A DNA stretch of 64,000 bases from Salsipaludibacter sp963812245 (GCA_963812245.1 CAWEUK010000002.1:1-64000), one strand, 5' to 3'; shown: positions 53,151 to 62,559, counted from the stretch's first letter. Made by a program: numbers and translations. Notes: generated by a model not told the origin, from the letters alone.

Positions 53151-55781
53151 GTGCAGGACCGGACGGCAGTGACCAGCGACGGGATCGTCGTCGCGTCCGC
53201 TGCCGGCAACAGGACGCAGCCCGCACTGCTCGAGCGCGACGAGGTGCTCCGAGACCTGCTGAGGTTGGTGGGCCGCGCACGCGAAGGTGACGGCCACATC
53301 GTCTTGCTCCGAGGCGAGGCAGGCATCGGCAAGACCGCCCTGGCCACGGCGCTCACCCGGACCGTTGCGCAGGACACCCACGTGCTGTGGGGATGGTGTG
53401 ACGACCTGTTGGCAGCGCGACCGCTGGGACCGGTCTGGGACTTTGCCGCCTCGGAGCCCACGCTGTCGACGGCGCTGGACACCGACGACCAGGGACTCGT
53501 CCGGCAGGCCGTCATCGACATCTTCACGCGGACCCATCGACCCACGGTGGCCGTGTTCGAGGACGTGCACTGGGCCGACGGCGCCACCCTGGACCTGCTG
53601 ACGCTGGTGGGACGCAGGATCGAACGCACCCACACCCTGTTGGTGCTCACGTTTCGGGAGGTGCCAGCCGATCACCCGCTCCGCGTGGTCCTGGGCGACC
53701 TGCCCGCATCACGCGTCGAGCACGTCGACCTGCAGCCACTGACTCGCCGGGCAGTCGCCACACTCGCCCAGGACCGGGACCTGGCGGCGCGGGTCTTCGA
53801 CCAGACCGCCGGCAACCCGTTCTTCGTGTCGGCGGTGCTGGCCACCCCGGACCAACAGGTTCCCGCAACGGTCAGCGACCTGGTCGGATCGCTGATGGCG
53901 AGGCTCGTCGGCAAGCGCGAGCACCTGGTCCAGCTGGTGTCGGTGGTTCCAGGACGGACCGAGCGAGCGCTGCTCGACGAGATCGACCCGGACCTGCTGG
54001 CGGCGTTCGATCCGACGGCGCACCAGGGCCTGCTGCACATGGCTGACCAGACGGTCGCCTTCCGACATGAACTTGCTCGCACCGCGGTCGAGGACGGGCT
54101 GCCCGAGTCGGTCCGACGAGACCTGCACCAGAAGGTGCTCACCGCGGGTGAGCGGCTCGGGTTCGACGCTGCCCGCCTGGCCCACCATGCTCGACTGGCC
54201 CAGGACGATGACGCCATGGTGCGACTGCTGCCCACCGCAGCCCGGCAGGCGGCTTCCCGGCAGAGCCACCGGGAGGCACTCTCGCACCTGGCAGCACTCG
54301 ACCCGCACGTGCACCGGTTGCCGGTGCCCGAGCAGGCCGATCTGCTCGAACTGCGTGCCACCGAGGAAGTCGTGGTCAGCGGACATGGCCTGACCCACGC
54401 AATGGCCGCAGTCGAGCTGCGCCGGCAATTGGGCGACGTTGCGGGGTTGGGCGCCGGACTGCGCTGCGCGGCACGCAGCGCCTGGGCTGGCGCAGACCCC
54501 GACCATGCGATGACGCTGGCAGAAGGGGCGGTGGCCGTGCTCCAGGACATCGGCGGAGAGGAGCTCGCGCTGGCACACGCAGAGTTGGCTCGGATGGCGG
54601 CCCAGCTCGACAACCCGGAACGGGCCATGGACGAAGCCAGGGCGGCGTTGGCGTTGGCCCGCCAGCCATGTCGCGCGCGAGCGCTCGCACTGGCAACGGC
54701 GGGGCTGGTGACGAACCTCGATGCCTACCCGGACGGTTCCGGGATGTTGGAGGAGGCTGCGGCCATCGCCGAGTCCCTGGGGTTGGCATGGGAATTGCAA
54801 CGCGCTCGGGGCAACCTCGTCGAGACCGCGCTGGATGCCAGGGACCTCGACACGGCACGCAGGTGCAACGATGCCGCGCTGGCGTCTGGTGACCACGACA
54901 TGATGACAACGCGCTTCCATGTCATCATGGGCGCGGCGATCGACACCGCCAGCGGCAACTACGACGCCGCCGATCGCGTGCTGCGCGCCGTGGTCGAACG
55001 CGAACGGCTCAACACAGCCCTGCAGTGGTTCGTGGATGAAGCCCTGGCTGAACTGCGGGTTCGCAGTGGTGACCCCGCGGCCAGCGATGCAGTCCGGCGG
55101 GTGTCCCGCCAGGCAGATGTCGGCAGACAGGACCACATCCGGATCGCCCTGGTGACGGCCAAGTACCTGTGGGTGTTCGGGCAGCGCGACGATGCTGCGA
55201 CGCAGCGCAACCTCGCCGTCCTCGCGACGACTGCGGACCGGGCGGGACCGTGGGCGCTCGGAGAGCTGGCGCTGTGGCTGTGGCTCGACGGCCACCTCGA
55301 CGTCATGCCCGACCGAACTCCAGCGCCCCTGCGGTGGCTCGGCGAGGGCGACTGGCGGCGCGCGGCCGACTGGTTCGGCGAGCACGGCGTGGTGTTCGAA
55401 CAGGCCGTCGCGCTCAGCCGGGGTGACACCGACGCCAGGTTGGAGGGCCTGCGGATCGCCCAGCGCATCGGCGCACGGGCGTTGGCGGCCCGGTTTCGCA
55501 ACCAACTGCGCGACGACGGTGTCGCAGGCATCCCCCGCGGGCCACGCTCGGCGACCCGGCGGGACCCACTCGGACTGACGCCGCGCCAGGGACAGGTGCT
55601 GGGGTTGCTGGCAGACGGACTGTCCAACGCAGACATCGCGGCGCAGCTCTTCCTGTCCGTCCGCACGGTCGAGAACCACGTGTCGGCGATCCTCGCCACC
55701 CTGGGCGTGGCGAGCCGGGAGGAGGCGGCGGCCGCGACCAGCACCGATGCCCCGGGAGCTGTGCGCGACGGCGTCGGCTGA
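53151..55781 (+). CDS. LuxR-family AAA ATPase regulator
   Basis: 876 residues from GTG 53151 (GAGGGG site); GTG 53106 or ATG 53115 would add 15 or 12 residues. Walker A LLRGEAGIGKTALATALT (residues about 45-62) and Walker B PTVAVFEDVHWADGATLDLL. About 500 residues of helical repeats follow, then a standard GerE HTH at the end (LGLTPRQGQVLGLLADGLSN, ADIAAQLFLSVRTVENHVSA). It follows the FGE gene by 67 bp on the same strand, so it may be cotranscribed. LAL-type regulators like this often sense sugars or small metabolites; the inducer is unknown. Confidence 0.9.
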   Translation: MQDRTAVTSDGIVVASAAGNRTQPALLERDEVLRDLLRLVGRAREGDGHIVLLRGEAGIGKTALATALTRTVAQDTHVLWGWCDDLLAARPLGPVWDFAASEPTLSTALDTDDQGLVRQAVIDIFTRTHRPTVAVFEDVHWADGATLDLLTLVGRRIERTHTLLVLTFREVPADHPLRVVLGDLPASRVEHVDLQPLTRRAVATLAQDRDLAARVFDQTAGNPFFVSAVLATPDQQVPATVSDLVGSLMARLVGKREHLVQLVSVVPGRTERALLDEIDPDLLAAFDPTAHQGLLHMADQTVAFRHELARTAVEDGLPESVRRDLHQKVLTAGERLGFDAARLAHHARLAQDDDAMVRLLPTAARQAASRQSHREALSHLAALDPHVHRLPVPEQADLLELRATEEVVVSGHGLTHAMAAVELRRQLGDVAGLGAGLRCAARSAWAGADPDHAMTLAEGAVAVLQDIGGEELALAHAELARMAAQLDNPERAMDEARAALALARQPCRARALALATAGLVTNLDAYPDGSGMLEEAAAIAESLGLAWELQRARGNLVETALDARDLDTARRCNDAALASGDHDMMTTRFHVIMGAAIDTASGNYDAADRVLRAVVERERLNTALQWFVDEALAELRVRSGDPAASDAVRRVSRQADVGRQDHIRIALVTAKYLWVFGQRDDAATQRNLAVLATTADRAGPWALGELALWLWLDGHLDVMPDRTPAPLRWLGEGDWRRAADWFGEHGVVFEQAVALSRGDTDARLEGLRIAQRIGARALAARFRNQLRDDGVAGIPRGPRSATRRDPLGLTPRQGQVLGLLADGLSNADIAAQLFLSVRTVENHVSAILATLGVASREEAAAATSTDAPGAVRDGVG

Positions 55782-55822
55782 GCACCGACCTCTTCTGCCC
55801 GGCGTCGTGAACGGCGCGTGCC

Positions 55823-55873
55823 CGCGCACGGCTCGAGACCGCGCACGGCTCGAGACCGCGCACGGCTCGGGGC
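55823..55873. repeat. 3 x 17-bp tandem repeat
   Basis: Units CGCGCACGGCTCGAGAC, two identical and a third diverging at its end, next to the terminator hairpin. Confidence 0.85.
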
Positions 55874-55897
55874 TCGGGCTGACGGCCCGAGCCCCGA
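55867..55897. terminator. 13-bp perfect stem-loop, bidirectional terminator
   Basis: TCGGGGCTCGGGC (55867-55879) pairs with GCCCGAGCCCCGA (55885-55897), 5-nt loop, between converging genes ending at 55781 (+) and 55911 (-). Confidence 0.8.
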
Positions 55898-55910
55898 CCC
55901 CCGCGCGCCG

Positions 55911-56495
55911 TCAGCCGCGGTAGTTGATGAAGTCGAGGGACGTGCCATCCTGATCAGCACCGACGACATTGAGGTGGACGTCGCGCCCGTCGGCCGTCGT
56001 CACCGTGGCAGTGACCCTCGTCGTGCCCACCGCAACACCGTCGACATCGCTGCGCGTGGTGACGTGAACCAGCCCGTCGCCATTTGCGAGGGGTTCGGGT
56101 GACGCTTCCCCCGCGCCGAGGATGGCCCCGCATGCGCCGAACATCCATTCGAGCGGGTCATCGGTGTCCTCGTCGTCGTAGACCCACACGCGGTCCGCAT
56201 GGGTGACGCTGATCTGCTGGGACCCGCTCGCCGTCGTGACGATGGTGGACGTCGGCTTCAGGAACCCCTCGTAGTCGAACCCCTGCGTTGCCAGGCCCAG
56301 GCAGGTCGCCGCGTCCAGTTGGGGGCCTGTGAGCACGATCAGGTCGCCGTCCCAGAACACCCAGGCGCTCAGCACCGGCGCACGTTCGACGGCGCCGGAC
56401 TGATCGGGTGGATCGGCGACCGCCGCGGTCGGGATCATGAGGGCAAGTGCCGCGACCATCGTCGTCGCGGCGGTCGCAAGGGTCCTGGTCTTCAT
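55911..56495 (-). CDS. Secreted protein of unknown function
   Basis: 194 residues from ATG 56495 (AGGAGA site). Signal peptide: TLATAATTMVAALALMIPT with cleavage around AVADPP. The mature part has two Cys (TCLGLA and FGACGAI), probably a disulfide, and beta-rich Thr/Val sequence ending DGTSLDFINYRG. No known catalytic motif. It converges with the LuxR gene across a shared terminator and stands alone. Confidence 0.78.
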   Translation of the reverse strand: MKTRTLATAATTMVAALALMIPTAAVADPPDQSGAVERAPVLSAWVFWDGDLIVLTGPQLDAATCLGLATQGFDYEGFLKPTSTIVTTASGSQQISVTHADRVWVYDDEDTDDPLEWMFGACGAILGAGEASPEPLANGDGLVHVTTRSDVDGVAVGTTRVTATVTTADGRDVHLNVVGADQDGTSLDFINYRG

Positions 56496-56720
56496 CACGT
56501 CTCCTGTCGATGACGCGACGAATCCCTGTCGCCGCGCTTCGCCGACGAACCTACGAATCGTGGGTGTCCAGGTAGTGAGTGGTGGCCACGCAGGTTGGGC
56601 GACGCTCTCACGACTCCCGCGCCCCGGCCACCACGGGTCCACCCATGGCACACCTGCGCGACTTGCCGCGTCGAACGAATGGTTCCGGCGCGACCTTGCG
56701 GTACAACACGTGGTGGCGGC

Positions 56721-56755
56721 GCCGTCGATCTCGGCGGCCCGCCGAGATCGACGGC
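56721..56755. repeat. 35-bp near-perfect palindrome
   Basis: GCCGTCGATCTCGGCGG (56721-56737) and its exact complement (56739-56755) flank a single C. It lies 41 bp before the DUF1622 start. Fifteen bases of one arm (GCCGAGATCGACGGC) recur inside the DUF1622 gene at 57091-57105. Confidence 0.9.
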
Positions 56756-56796
56756 CCGACGCAACAGTGGGGCCGCACGAACATGGGGTGGATGGC

Positions 56797-57174
56797 ATGG
56801 ACTTCGAACACACGATGGAGCTCGTGGCACGAGGCTTCGAAGTCGTTGGTGTCGCCATCCTGATCATCGGGGCGGTGTGGACGGCTTGGCGAGCCGTCAC
56901 CGAGCGCAACCGAGGCACCATCGGCTACCAGTCGATGCGCCGCCGATTCGGTCGCACGCTGTTGCTGGGCCTTGAGGTGCTGGTGGCCGCCGACATCGTC
57001 AAGACCGTGGCCGTCGAGAGCACCCTGAACAGCGTCCTGGCGTTGGCGATCCTGGTGGTGGTGCGCACCGTGCTCAGCCTGTCGCTGGACGCCGAGATCG
57101 ACGGCGTTGCACCCTGGCGCCGCGCAGAGATGGAAGCCGGGCTTCCCGCTGAGCCGGTCGGTCCTGAAACCTGA
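56797..57174 (+). CDS. DUF1622 membrane protein
   Basis: 125 residues from ATG 56797. Three predicted spans: GFEVVGVAILIIGAVWTAW (about 13-31), TLLLGLEVLVAADIVKTVAV (55-74) and LNSVLALAILVVVRTVLSLS (78-97). The central RRRFGRTLLLGLEVLVAADI is the DUF1622 signature. The function is unknown. The ATG is embedded in a Gly-rich leader with a poor ribosome site, and a long palindrome sits just upstream. Confidence 0.85.
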   Translation: MDFEHTMELVARGFEVVGVAILIIGAVWTAWRAVTERNRGTIGYQSMRRRFGRTLLLGLEVLVAADIVKTVAVESTLNSVLALAILVVVRTVLSLSLDAEIDGVAPWRRAEMEAGLPAEPVGPET

Positions 57175-57230
57175 CCGACCCGGAGGCTGCGGCACCCAAG
57201 TCCTCGTCGAAACGCACGGGCGGACACAAG

Positions 57231-57275
57231 GCAGACTCCCCGAACTCGACCACGTGGTGAGCTCGGGGAGTCTGC
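57231..57275. terminator. 13-bp perfect stem-loop between converging genes
   Basis: GCAGACTCCCCGA (57231-57243) pairs with TCGGGGAGTCTGC (57263-57275). It serves the ends of the DUF1622 gene (57174, +) and the isomerase gene (57292, -). Confidence 0.8.
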
Positions 57276-57291
57276 GCGGGCTGTCAGGTCG

Positions 57292-58257
57292 TCAGTAGTT
57301 GAGGCAGGTCAGGTAGTCCCATGCTGCCTGGACGGTGTCGACGTCGCTGGCCGGGAAGTCGTGCTCCACGAAGTAGTACTTCACACTGGTGGCGGCAGTG
57401 AAGACGTCACCCCAGTCGGTGGTGCCCTGGCCGACGGTCGCGATCGCACCGTTCGGTGCCGTGTCCTTCACGTGCATCAGGGCGATGCGGTCCGCATGCT
57501 CGTCGATCCAGTCGATGAGCATGTCCTGGTTCGACGGATCCGCGAGGTTCGCAGCCAGGTCAGGGTTGTTGGTGCGGCCGCCCGCGAGCCCGACCCGTGC
57601 CCAGTGCACGTCCAGTTCGAGGCTCACGTAGCGCGGGTCGGTGTTCGCCAGCACGATTTCGACCATCGGGGTCTGCTCGAGATCCCCATCACCATCGATG
57701 TCGTAGGGATACATGGTGGTGAATTCGGCGTCGTGGTTGTGCACGGTCAGCCGCAGGCCCTGATGGTGAGCGCGCATCCCGAGTTCGTTGAGGTTCGCGG
57801 CCGTCTGCAGGGTGTCCTCCAGGGTGGCGAAGCCCGGCCCGCCGAACCCACCGGAACCGACGTACTTCTGGCCGAGCAACTTGGCGTCGGCAAGGGTCTG
57901 GTCCCAGGTGGCGAGGTCGAGGCTGCCGTGGCTGGCGACCGGGCGGACGTTGTACTCGTCCCACATCGCGTCGTAGTCCTCGAGCGTCATCCCGAAGGTG
58001 CCGCCGAAGCGTTCGACGTTGCGCATGCCGACCTCGGCCATGTGCGCGGTGACGTCCTCGGCAGTCCCGCCGCCGAACAGTGTCGGGAGGTAGGTGAACT
58101 GCTGGACGCCGATCTTGGCCTCGGGCAGGCCCCGTCCGGCGCACGAGGCGTTGCCGGGGTCGTCGGGCGGCGCGGCCACGGCGCCCTGGGTGACGGCGAC
58201 ACCACCCAGCACGAGTGCGCCCGTGAGCAGGGTGGTCGACAGGATTCGGTTCTTCAT
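57292..58257 (-). CDS. Secreted sugar-phosphate isomerase/epimerase-like TIM-barrel protein
   Basis: 321 residues from ATG 58257. Signal peptide: RILSTTLLTGALVLGGVAVT, cleavage near AVAAPP. The rest is an AP-endonuclease-2/xylose-isomerase-like barrel: IGVQQFTYLPTLFGGG, VASHGSLDLATWDQTLADAK, LTVHNHDAEF and YVSLELDVHWARVGLAGG (metal-site Glu/His/Asp positions), then RIALMHVKDTAP. The fold is usual for cytosolic sugar epimerases. Secreted forms, as here, act on extracellular sugars or are uncharacterised. The gene is followed by a terminator and has its own promoter. Confidence 0.88.
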   Translation of the reverse strand: MKNRILSTTLLTGALVLGGVAVTQGAVAAPPDDPGNASCAGRGLPEAKIGVQQFTYLPTLFGGGTAEDVTAHMAEVGMRNVERFGGTFGMTLEDYDAMWDEYNVRPVASHGSLDLATWDQTLADAKLLGQKYVGSGGFGGPGFATLEDTLQTAANLNELGMRAHHQGLRLTVHNHDAEFTTMYPYDIDGDGDLEQTPMVEIVLANTDPRYVSLELDVHWARVGLAGGRTNNPDLAANLADPSNQDMLIDWIDEHADRIALMHVKDTAPNGAIATVGQGTTDWGDVFTAATSVKYYFVEHDFPASDVDTVQAAWDYLTCLNY

Positions 58258-58371
58258 TGGGGGGTCCTTGCGGTCGGTGAGGTTCGTGAGCGATGACGCG
58301 TGACACGAGGGCCTGCACTCCCCGTCGACGGCCTGCACTGCTCGTCGACAAGCACCCTAGGAAGGTTTTGT

Positions 58372-58411
58372 CACTTTGTCTACATACTTCGTCCAATTGA
58401 TGTTCAAAGTG
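58372..58411 (-). promoter_or_regulatory. AT-rich promoter region with CACTTTG inverted repeat
   Basis: CACTTTG (58372-58378) and CAAAGTG (58405-58411) bracket the least GC-rich stretch here, about 115-155 bp upstream of the isomerase ATG. On the minus strand it contains TTGAAC and TATGTA 15 bp apart, a candidate promoter with an operator-like dyad. Confidence 0.4.
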
Positions 58412-58448
58412 CACAGCGATCCGCCGCACACGTGGCTGCCGTCCGGTG

Positions 58449-58910
58449 TCAGGCCGATGGGGGCCGGTGCAGCAGTGTGGACTGCAGGGTCGCGGTCAGC
58501 CATCGGCGGTACTCCTGGGCCCCCATGCGGCCGTGGGTGCGCAGGATCTGGTGGACGTGCGGCGAGGCGATCGCGAGGAGCGTGGCCACGGCCTGGCCGG
58601 GATCGTCGATCGGGTGGATCGTGCCCAGGTGGTCGATGAAGTCGCTGGCGACGTGACGGGTGGCCACGGCTCCCTGGTCGGCGAAGTCGCGCATGGCGGG
58701 CTCGGCACCGGCCGACTCGACGGCGACCATGATGATCGGCCCGGCCCGTTCGAGGACCTCGGCACTGTGGTCGGCAAACATGGCCACGGCTCGGGCCGGG
58801 TCACGTTCCGCCACGGCAGCCTGGAATTCGGGTCGTCGGGACACGGTCAGGGGCGCTTCGTCGCCGCCGATGGCGACGTCGGCGACATGGTGGAACAGAT
58901 CGCTCACGGC
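58449..58910 (-). pseudogene. TetR-family regulator, C-terminal part only
   Basis: The minus strand from about 58905 reads LFHHVADVAIGGDEAPLTVS, then EFQAAVAERDPARAVAMFAD to ATLLAIASPHVHQILRTHGR and the end LLHRPPSA. This is a normal TetR ligand-binding domain, but the HTH and about 50 N-terminal residues are absent. The open frame upstream of 58910 is only the shadow of the VOC gene. Without an HTH it cannot bind DNA. Confidence 0.65.
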
Positions 58911-59343
58911 CAGCCGTGCCTGGTACCACCGCGTGTTCGGCTTCACCGTCGACCTCGAGTTTCCCGATGACGACGGTGTCGTCCGCGGCCTGGCAGGCCA
59001 CCTCGATGGCGTGCCCGACACCTGGCTGGCCTTGCGTGAAGCGCCGGAGGTCGCGAGCGCGCTCGACGGGTGGAACCTGGTCAACTGGGCCGTCGCGGAT
59101 CGCGACGGCGTGGAGGCGTGGATCCAGCGACTCGACGAACTGGGCATCGACCACTCCCCGTTGATCGACGCGACGGTCGGCTGGATGGTGGTCCTCAACG
59201 ATCCCGATGGCCACGAACTGCACCTGTATTCGCGACAGGTGCACGGCATCGACCAGGCCGGACGCACGGGCTATGGAAGCCGCATCACACACGAGCCAGA
59301 GTCTTCCCGTCATCCCGGCAGGTCAAGCGTTCCGTCGGCGTGA
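58905..59343 (+). pseudogene. VOC-family (glyoxalase-like) protein missing its start
   Basis: From about 58909 the plus strand reads RAWYHRVFGFTVDLEFPDDD, WLALREAPEVASALDGWNLV, DELGIDHSPLIDATVGWMVV and LNDPDGHELHLYSRQVH. The C-terminal Glu of the VOC metal site (DPDGHELHLY) is present. The first strand with its His/Gln ligand (normally about 15-20 residues before AWY) and any start codon are missing, and the sequence to the left is the TetR remnant on the other strand. Confidence 0.65.
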
Positions 59344-60140
59344 TGGCCTGGGCGATCCTGGAAGACATCGCCCTGGACGCCCGCATCGACCCCACGGCCG
59401 CCTCGTCGCCGCCACGAACGTGCGGCAGATCGCGGACAACGTCGGGGTGTCCAAGAACACCGTCGCCCGCCACCTCACCCGACTGCGCGACGCCGGGTTC
59501 GTACTCCACGAAGAAGGCGACCACGACCACACCGGCCGGCTACACCGTCTCGCGCTACGTCCTGGATCCGTCTGCGTGTGTGGAACGGTTCACCCACACC
59601 CCCATCCCGCACTGACACAACCGACACCGACGTCGCCGAGGATCACGACCCCGCCGCGGTCATCGCGCCCTCCGAGCCAGCCGAGCGAGCGCATCCCCGA
59701 GCTGACGACGACCCTGGCGGCGACGACCGGGGTGCCGGCCAGCTGGTTCACGCCGGCATCACCCCCACCACGGCTGCCCGGCTGGCCAGCCGCGACACCC
59801 CCCACGCCGCATCGACGAGGTGCTCGACGCCGTCACCGTCCACGACGTCGACAACCCGCCCGGCTGGATCACCGCAGCCCTGTCCGGTGACTGGGACATC
59901 CACGACCTCGCCACCCGAGCCCGCACCCGACGCCGTGACCGCCAGCACCAGGCCACCCGGCGGGCTGAACGACAGAACGCCGGGGACGCGGCAGCCCGTC
60001 ACGCCCGAACCCAACACAGCCGAAGCCGCCGCTGGGCCGACCTGGCCGCCGACCTCCTCGACGACAGCCAGCTGGCACGACTGATCCAACACTTCCACGA
60101 ACCGCGGCTCGCACGGTCGGCACGGCCTGACCGCCGCCCA
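59343..60140 (+). pseudogene. Winged-HTH replication-type protein, frameshifted
   Basis: ATG 59343 gives AWAILEDIALDARIDPT. One frame over follows VAATNVRQIADNVGVSKNTV, then ARHLTRLRDAGFVLHEEGD, a clear winged HTH. Then, in other frames, come RYVLDPSACVERFTHTP, LVHAGITPTTAARLASRDTP, VTVHDVDNPPGWITAALSGD and a basic tail. The HTH plus NPPGWITAAL-GDW pattern recalls DNA-binding/replication proteins of actinobacterial plasmids and integrative elements. Three or more shifts are needed. No integrase or att repeat is seen nearby. Confidence 0.45.
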
Positions 60141-60384
60141 GGTCACCGGCTGGGAGCCGTGCGACGCTCACCGCAGGGGCGGAGAAGGTCAACGGTGGCG
60201 GCCTGGCGGCCGTGGGGTCGCGGTCTCACCCCCGATGCGTTCCGCAACGCGGCCACGACGCTTGCTGCGCTCGGGGTTCGACGAACGCGGTCGTGCACCT
60301 CATCGCGATCGCACGTCGTGCCGGGGTGGACCCAAGGCTGCCGGCGCCACCACCTGCGGTCAGTCCGACTCGGCACAGCTCGGC

Positions 60385-60848
60385 GACGGCACCGTGATCA
60401 TCACGTCGGAGAGCCCGACATCGGAGGTCGCGATCGGCCTCCCGGTTGCGCGGTTCGCCTACACCGAGGACTGCGTGTCGCTCGTCGTCGTGGTTGCCGA
60501 GTTCGCCAACGCCGCCGCCGGGGCCACCATCATCGATCCCGCAACCGGTGAGAAGGTCGTCGAGACGTTCACCCTTCACAGAGCCGGATCGCGTCTGGGT
60601 CGACCCGGAGCGGCACACGGCAGTGCTCGAAGTGGACGAGCCGAAATGCCCAGGTCGCAATCGAGTCCCTGGTGTTCGATTGCCGCATCGTCATCGAGGC
60701 GAAGGCACGCATCGCGGACGTGGAGGTCTACGACCAGTCTGGAGGCATCGGCGCCCTGATCGAGTGGGAGGACGGCGACGACACCAAGATCGATGTCGAC
60801 GGCACGCCCGTGGTCTGCTTCGACCCTCTCGAAGAGCCGGAAACCTGA
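60385..60848 (+). pseudogene. Hypothetical protein, two frameshifts
   Basis: Three frames joined in order give one acidic protein. They are VIITSESPTSEVAIGLPVAR and VSLVVVVAEFANAAAGATII, then RVWVDPERHTAVLEVDEP, then VAIESLVFDCRIVIEAKARI and IEWEDGDDTKIDVDGTPVV to the stop at 60846-60848. Both shifts are single extra bases (near 60570 and 60650). No family recognised and no clear start. Confidence 0.45.
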
Positions 60849-60864
60849 CCATTCCATGTGGTGG

Positions 60865-61119
60865 TCATGGCTCGGCGGTCTGGGCGAGCAGCTCGGAGAT
60901 CTGGACTGCCGTCGGCACGCGTCCGGTCGACACGACACGGCCGTCCACGACCAGTCCGGGGGTGGACATGACGCCGTAGCCGACGATGGCGGCGTAGTCG
61001 GTGACCTTGTCCAGGGTGACGTCCAGGCCGAGATCAGCGACAGCCTGGCGGGTGTTGGCCTCCAGCGCCTGGCAGTTGGCGCAGCCGGGACCGAGGATCT
61101 CGATGTGTGGCGTGGGCAT
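60865..61119 (-). CDS. Small thioredoxin-like redox protein (CxxC)
   Basis: 84 residues from ATG 61119 (GAGGAG site). IEILGPGCANCQALEANTRQ carries the redox CxxC (Cys-Ala-Asn-Cys) near residue 12, and VMSTPGLVVDGRVVSTGRVP the cis-Pro. This is the MJ0307/redox-active-disulfide-protein-2 type. It ends a three-gene operon behind the permease (12-bp gap) and ArsR. Such small thioredoxins regularly accompany ArsP-type permeases and probably reduce the metalloid or a permease thiol. Confidence 0.9.
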   Translation of the reverse strand: MPTPHIEILGPGCANCQALEANTRQAVADLGLDVTLDKVTDYAAIVGYGVMSTPGLVVDGRVVSTGRVPTAVQISELLAQTAEP

Positions 61120-61130
61120 GGCAATACTCC

Positions 61131-62239
61131 TCACAGGATCATGTTGAACAGGAAGCCGACGAGCAGGATCCCGGCGGCGACCACGCCGGCGAACGTTGCG
61201 ATCAGCTTGGGCTTGAGGACCCGGCGCAGCAGGATCATCTCGGGCAGCGAGAGCGCGACCACCGACATCATGAAGGCGAGCACGGTTCCGATCGGCAGGC
61301 CCTTGGCGTACAGCGCCTCGACCATGGGAAGCGCCCCGGCGGCGTTGGCGTACAGCGGGATTCCCAGCAATGTCGCGGTCGGGACCGCCAGCGGGTTGTC
61401 GGGGCCGGCCCAGCGGGCGAACAGGTCCTCGGGCACCCAGCCGTGGATGGCGGCACCGACACCGATGCCAACCAGCAGGAACGGCCAGATCTTGCCCAGA
61501 ATCGTGCGGACCTCGGCCCGTCCGGTCGCGATCCGGTCCGCCCACGACGGTCGGTCTTGCGGCAGCGCGCCCGCGGTGGCGGTGCCGGCGAGGTCGTACA
61601 CGAACGGCTCGACCCAGCCTTCCAGCCGCATCCGTCCGAGCACGAACCCCGCGACCACCGCCAGTGACAGTCCGGCCGTCAGGTACAGGGCGGCAACCTG
61701 CCAGCCGAACAGCCCGTAGAGCAGCACGACCGCGACCTCGTTGACCAATGGGGAGGCGATCAGGAACGACAGGGTCACCCCCAACGGGATCCCGGCGGAC
61801 ACGAACCCGATGAACGCCGGCACCGCCGAGCACGAGCAGAACGGCGTCGCGACCCCAAGACTTGCGGCGACCACGTTGCCCACGCCCTCCCGTCGCCCCC
61901 CCAGCAGCGCCCGGGTGCGCTCCAGGGTGATGAACGTGCGTGCCACCGCGATCACGAACACGATCCCTGTCAGCAACAGCGCGATCTTGACCGTGTCGTA
62001 GAGGAAGAAGTGCACCGCCTCCCCCCACCGCGAGCCCTCCGCCAGCCCAGCCCAGCCGTACACGACCGTGTCCCAGACACGGTCGTTGACCACGTAGAGG
62101 CCCCACCAGACCAGGGCCGCTGCAGCGACCTTCAGTCCGAGATGCGGCGCGGGACGGCTCGGTGCGGGACGGCTCGGGCGGGACGCTCGGGACGGCTCGG
62201 TGCGGGTGCCAGGGCTGCCGAGGCCGGGGAGGCGGCCAT
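61131..62239 (-). CDS. ArsP-type (PF03773) permease
   Basis: About 369 residues. Eight or more spans. The hallmark VATPFCSCSAVPAFIGFVSA (CSC near residue 145) and GIPLYANAAGALPMVEALYA are intact, as in ArsP/SO_0444-type exporters of organoarsenicals or metals. The ATG at 62239 overlaps the ArsR stop (TGATG) but is out of frame with the body. The N-terminus passes through GCGGGACGGCTCGGT repeats (62150-62215) where one unit lacks a base, which would account for this. The open body frame extends to 62306. The start is therefore uncertain; the rest is clear. Confidence 0.85.
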
Positions 62240-62559
62240 CAGGAGATCCTGCCAGTGGGCGTGCCGGGGACGGCGTCGCGCGTCGCGGCCAGCGCTGCAC
62301 CGTCAAGGGCGTAGTCGACCCACCGGCCCCGCCTGGTCGCGGTCACCAGCCCTGCCTCCCGCAACACCTTGAGGTGGTAGGACAGCACGTTGGCCGCCAC
62401 CGGCACCGCCTCGTTGACATCGCACACGCAACGGGGCTCGACCGACAACGCCCGCAGGATGGCCAGACGCGTCGTGTCCGCCAACGCCGAGAACCGGGCC
62501 ACGACCTCGGGGGGTGTCACATCGAGTTCGATTGATTCGAGAACTGTCGAAGTATCCAT
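62239..62559 (-). CDS. arsR: ArsR-family metalloregulator
   Basis: 106 residues from ATG 62559. Winged HTH: FSALADTTRLAILRALSVEP, then VAANVLSYHLKVLREAGLVT. The segment RCVCDVNEAV in the alpha-3 helix supplies the paired Cys of the As(III)/Sb(III) site (ELCVCDL-like). It is the first gene of the arsR-permease-thioredoxin operon and should derepress it on metalloid binding. The divergent region to the right has no clear operator that I can call. Confidence 0.93.
   Translation of the reverse strand: MDTSTVLESIELDVTPPEVVARFSALADTTRLAILRALSVEPRCVCDVNEAVPVAANVLSYHLKVLREAGLVTATRRGRWVDYALDGAALAATRDAVPGTPTGRIS

Noticed and set aside
53709..55829. 706-codon minus-strand frame opposite the LuxR regulator
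   Set aside because: Antisense shadow; the plus strand has Walker A/B and a GerE HTH in order.
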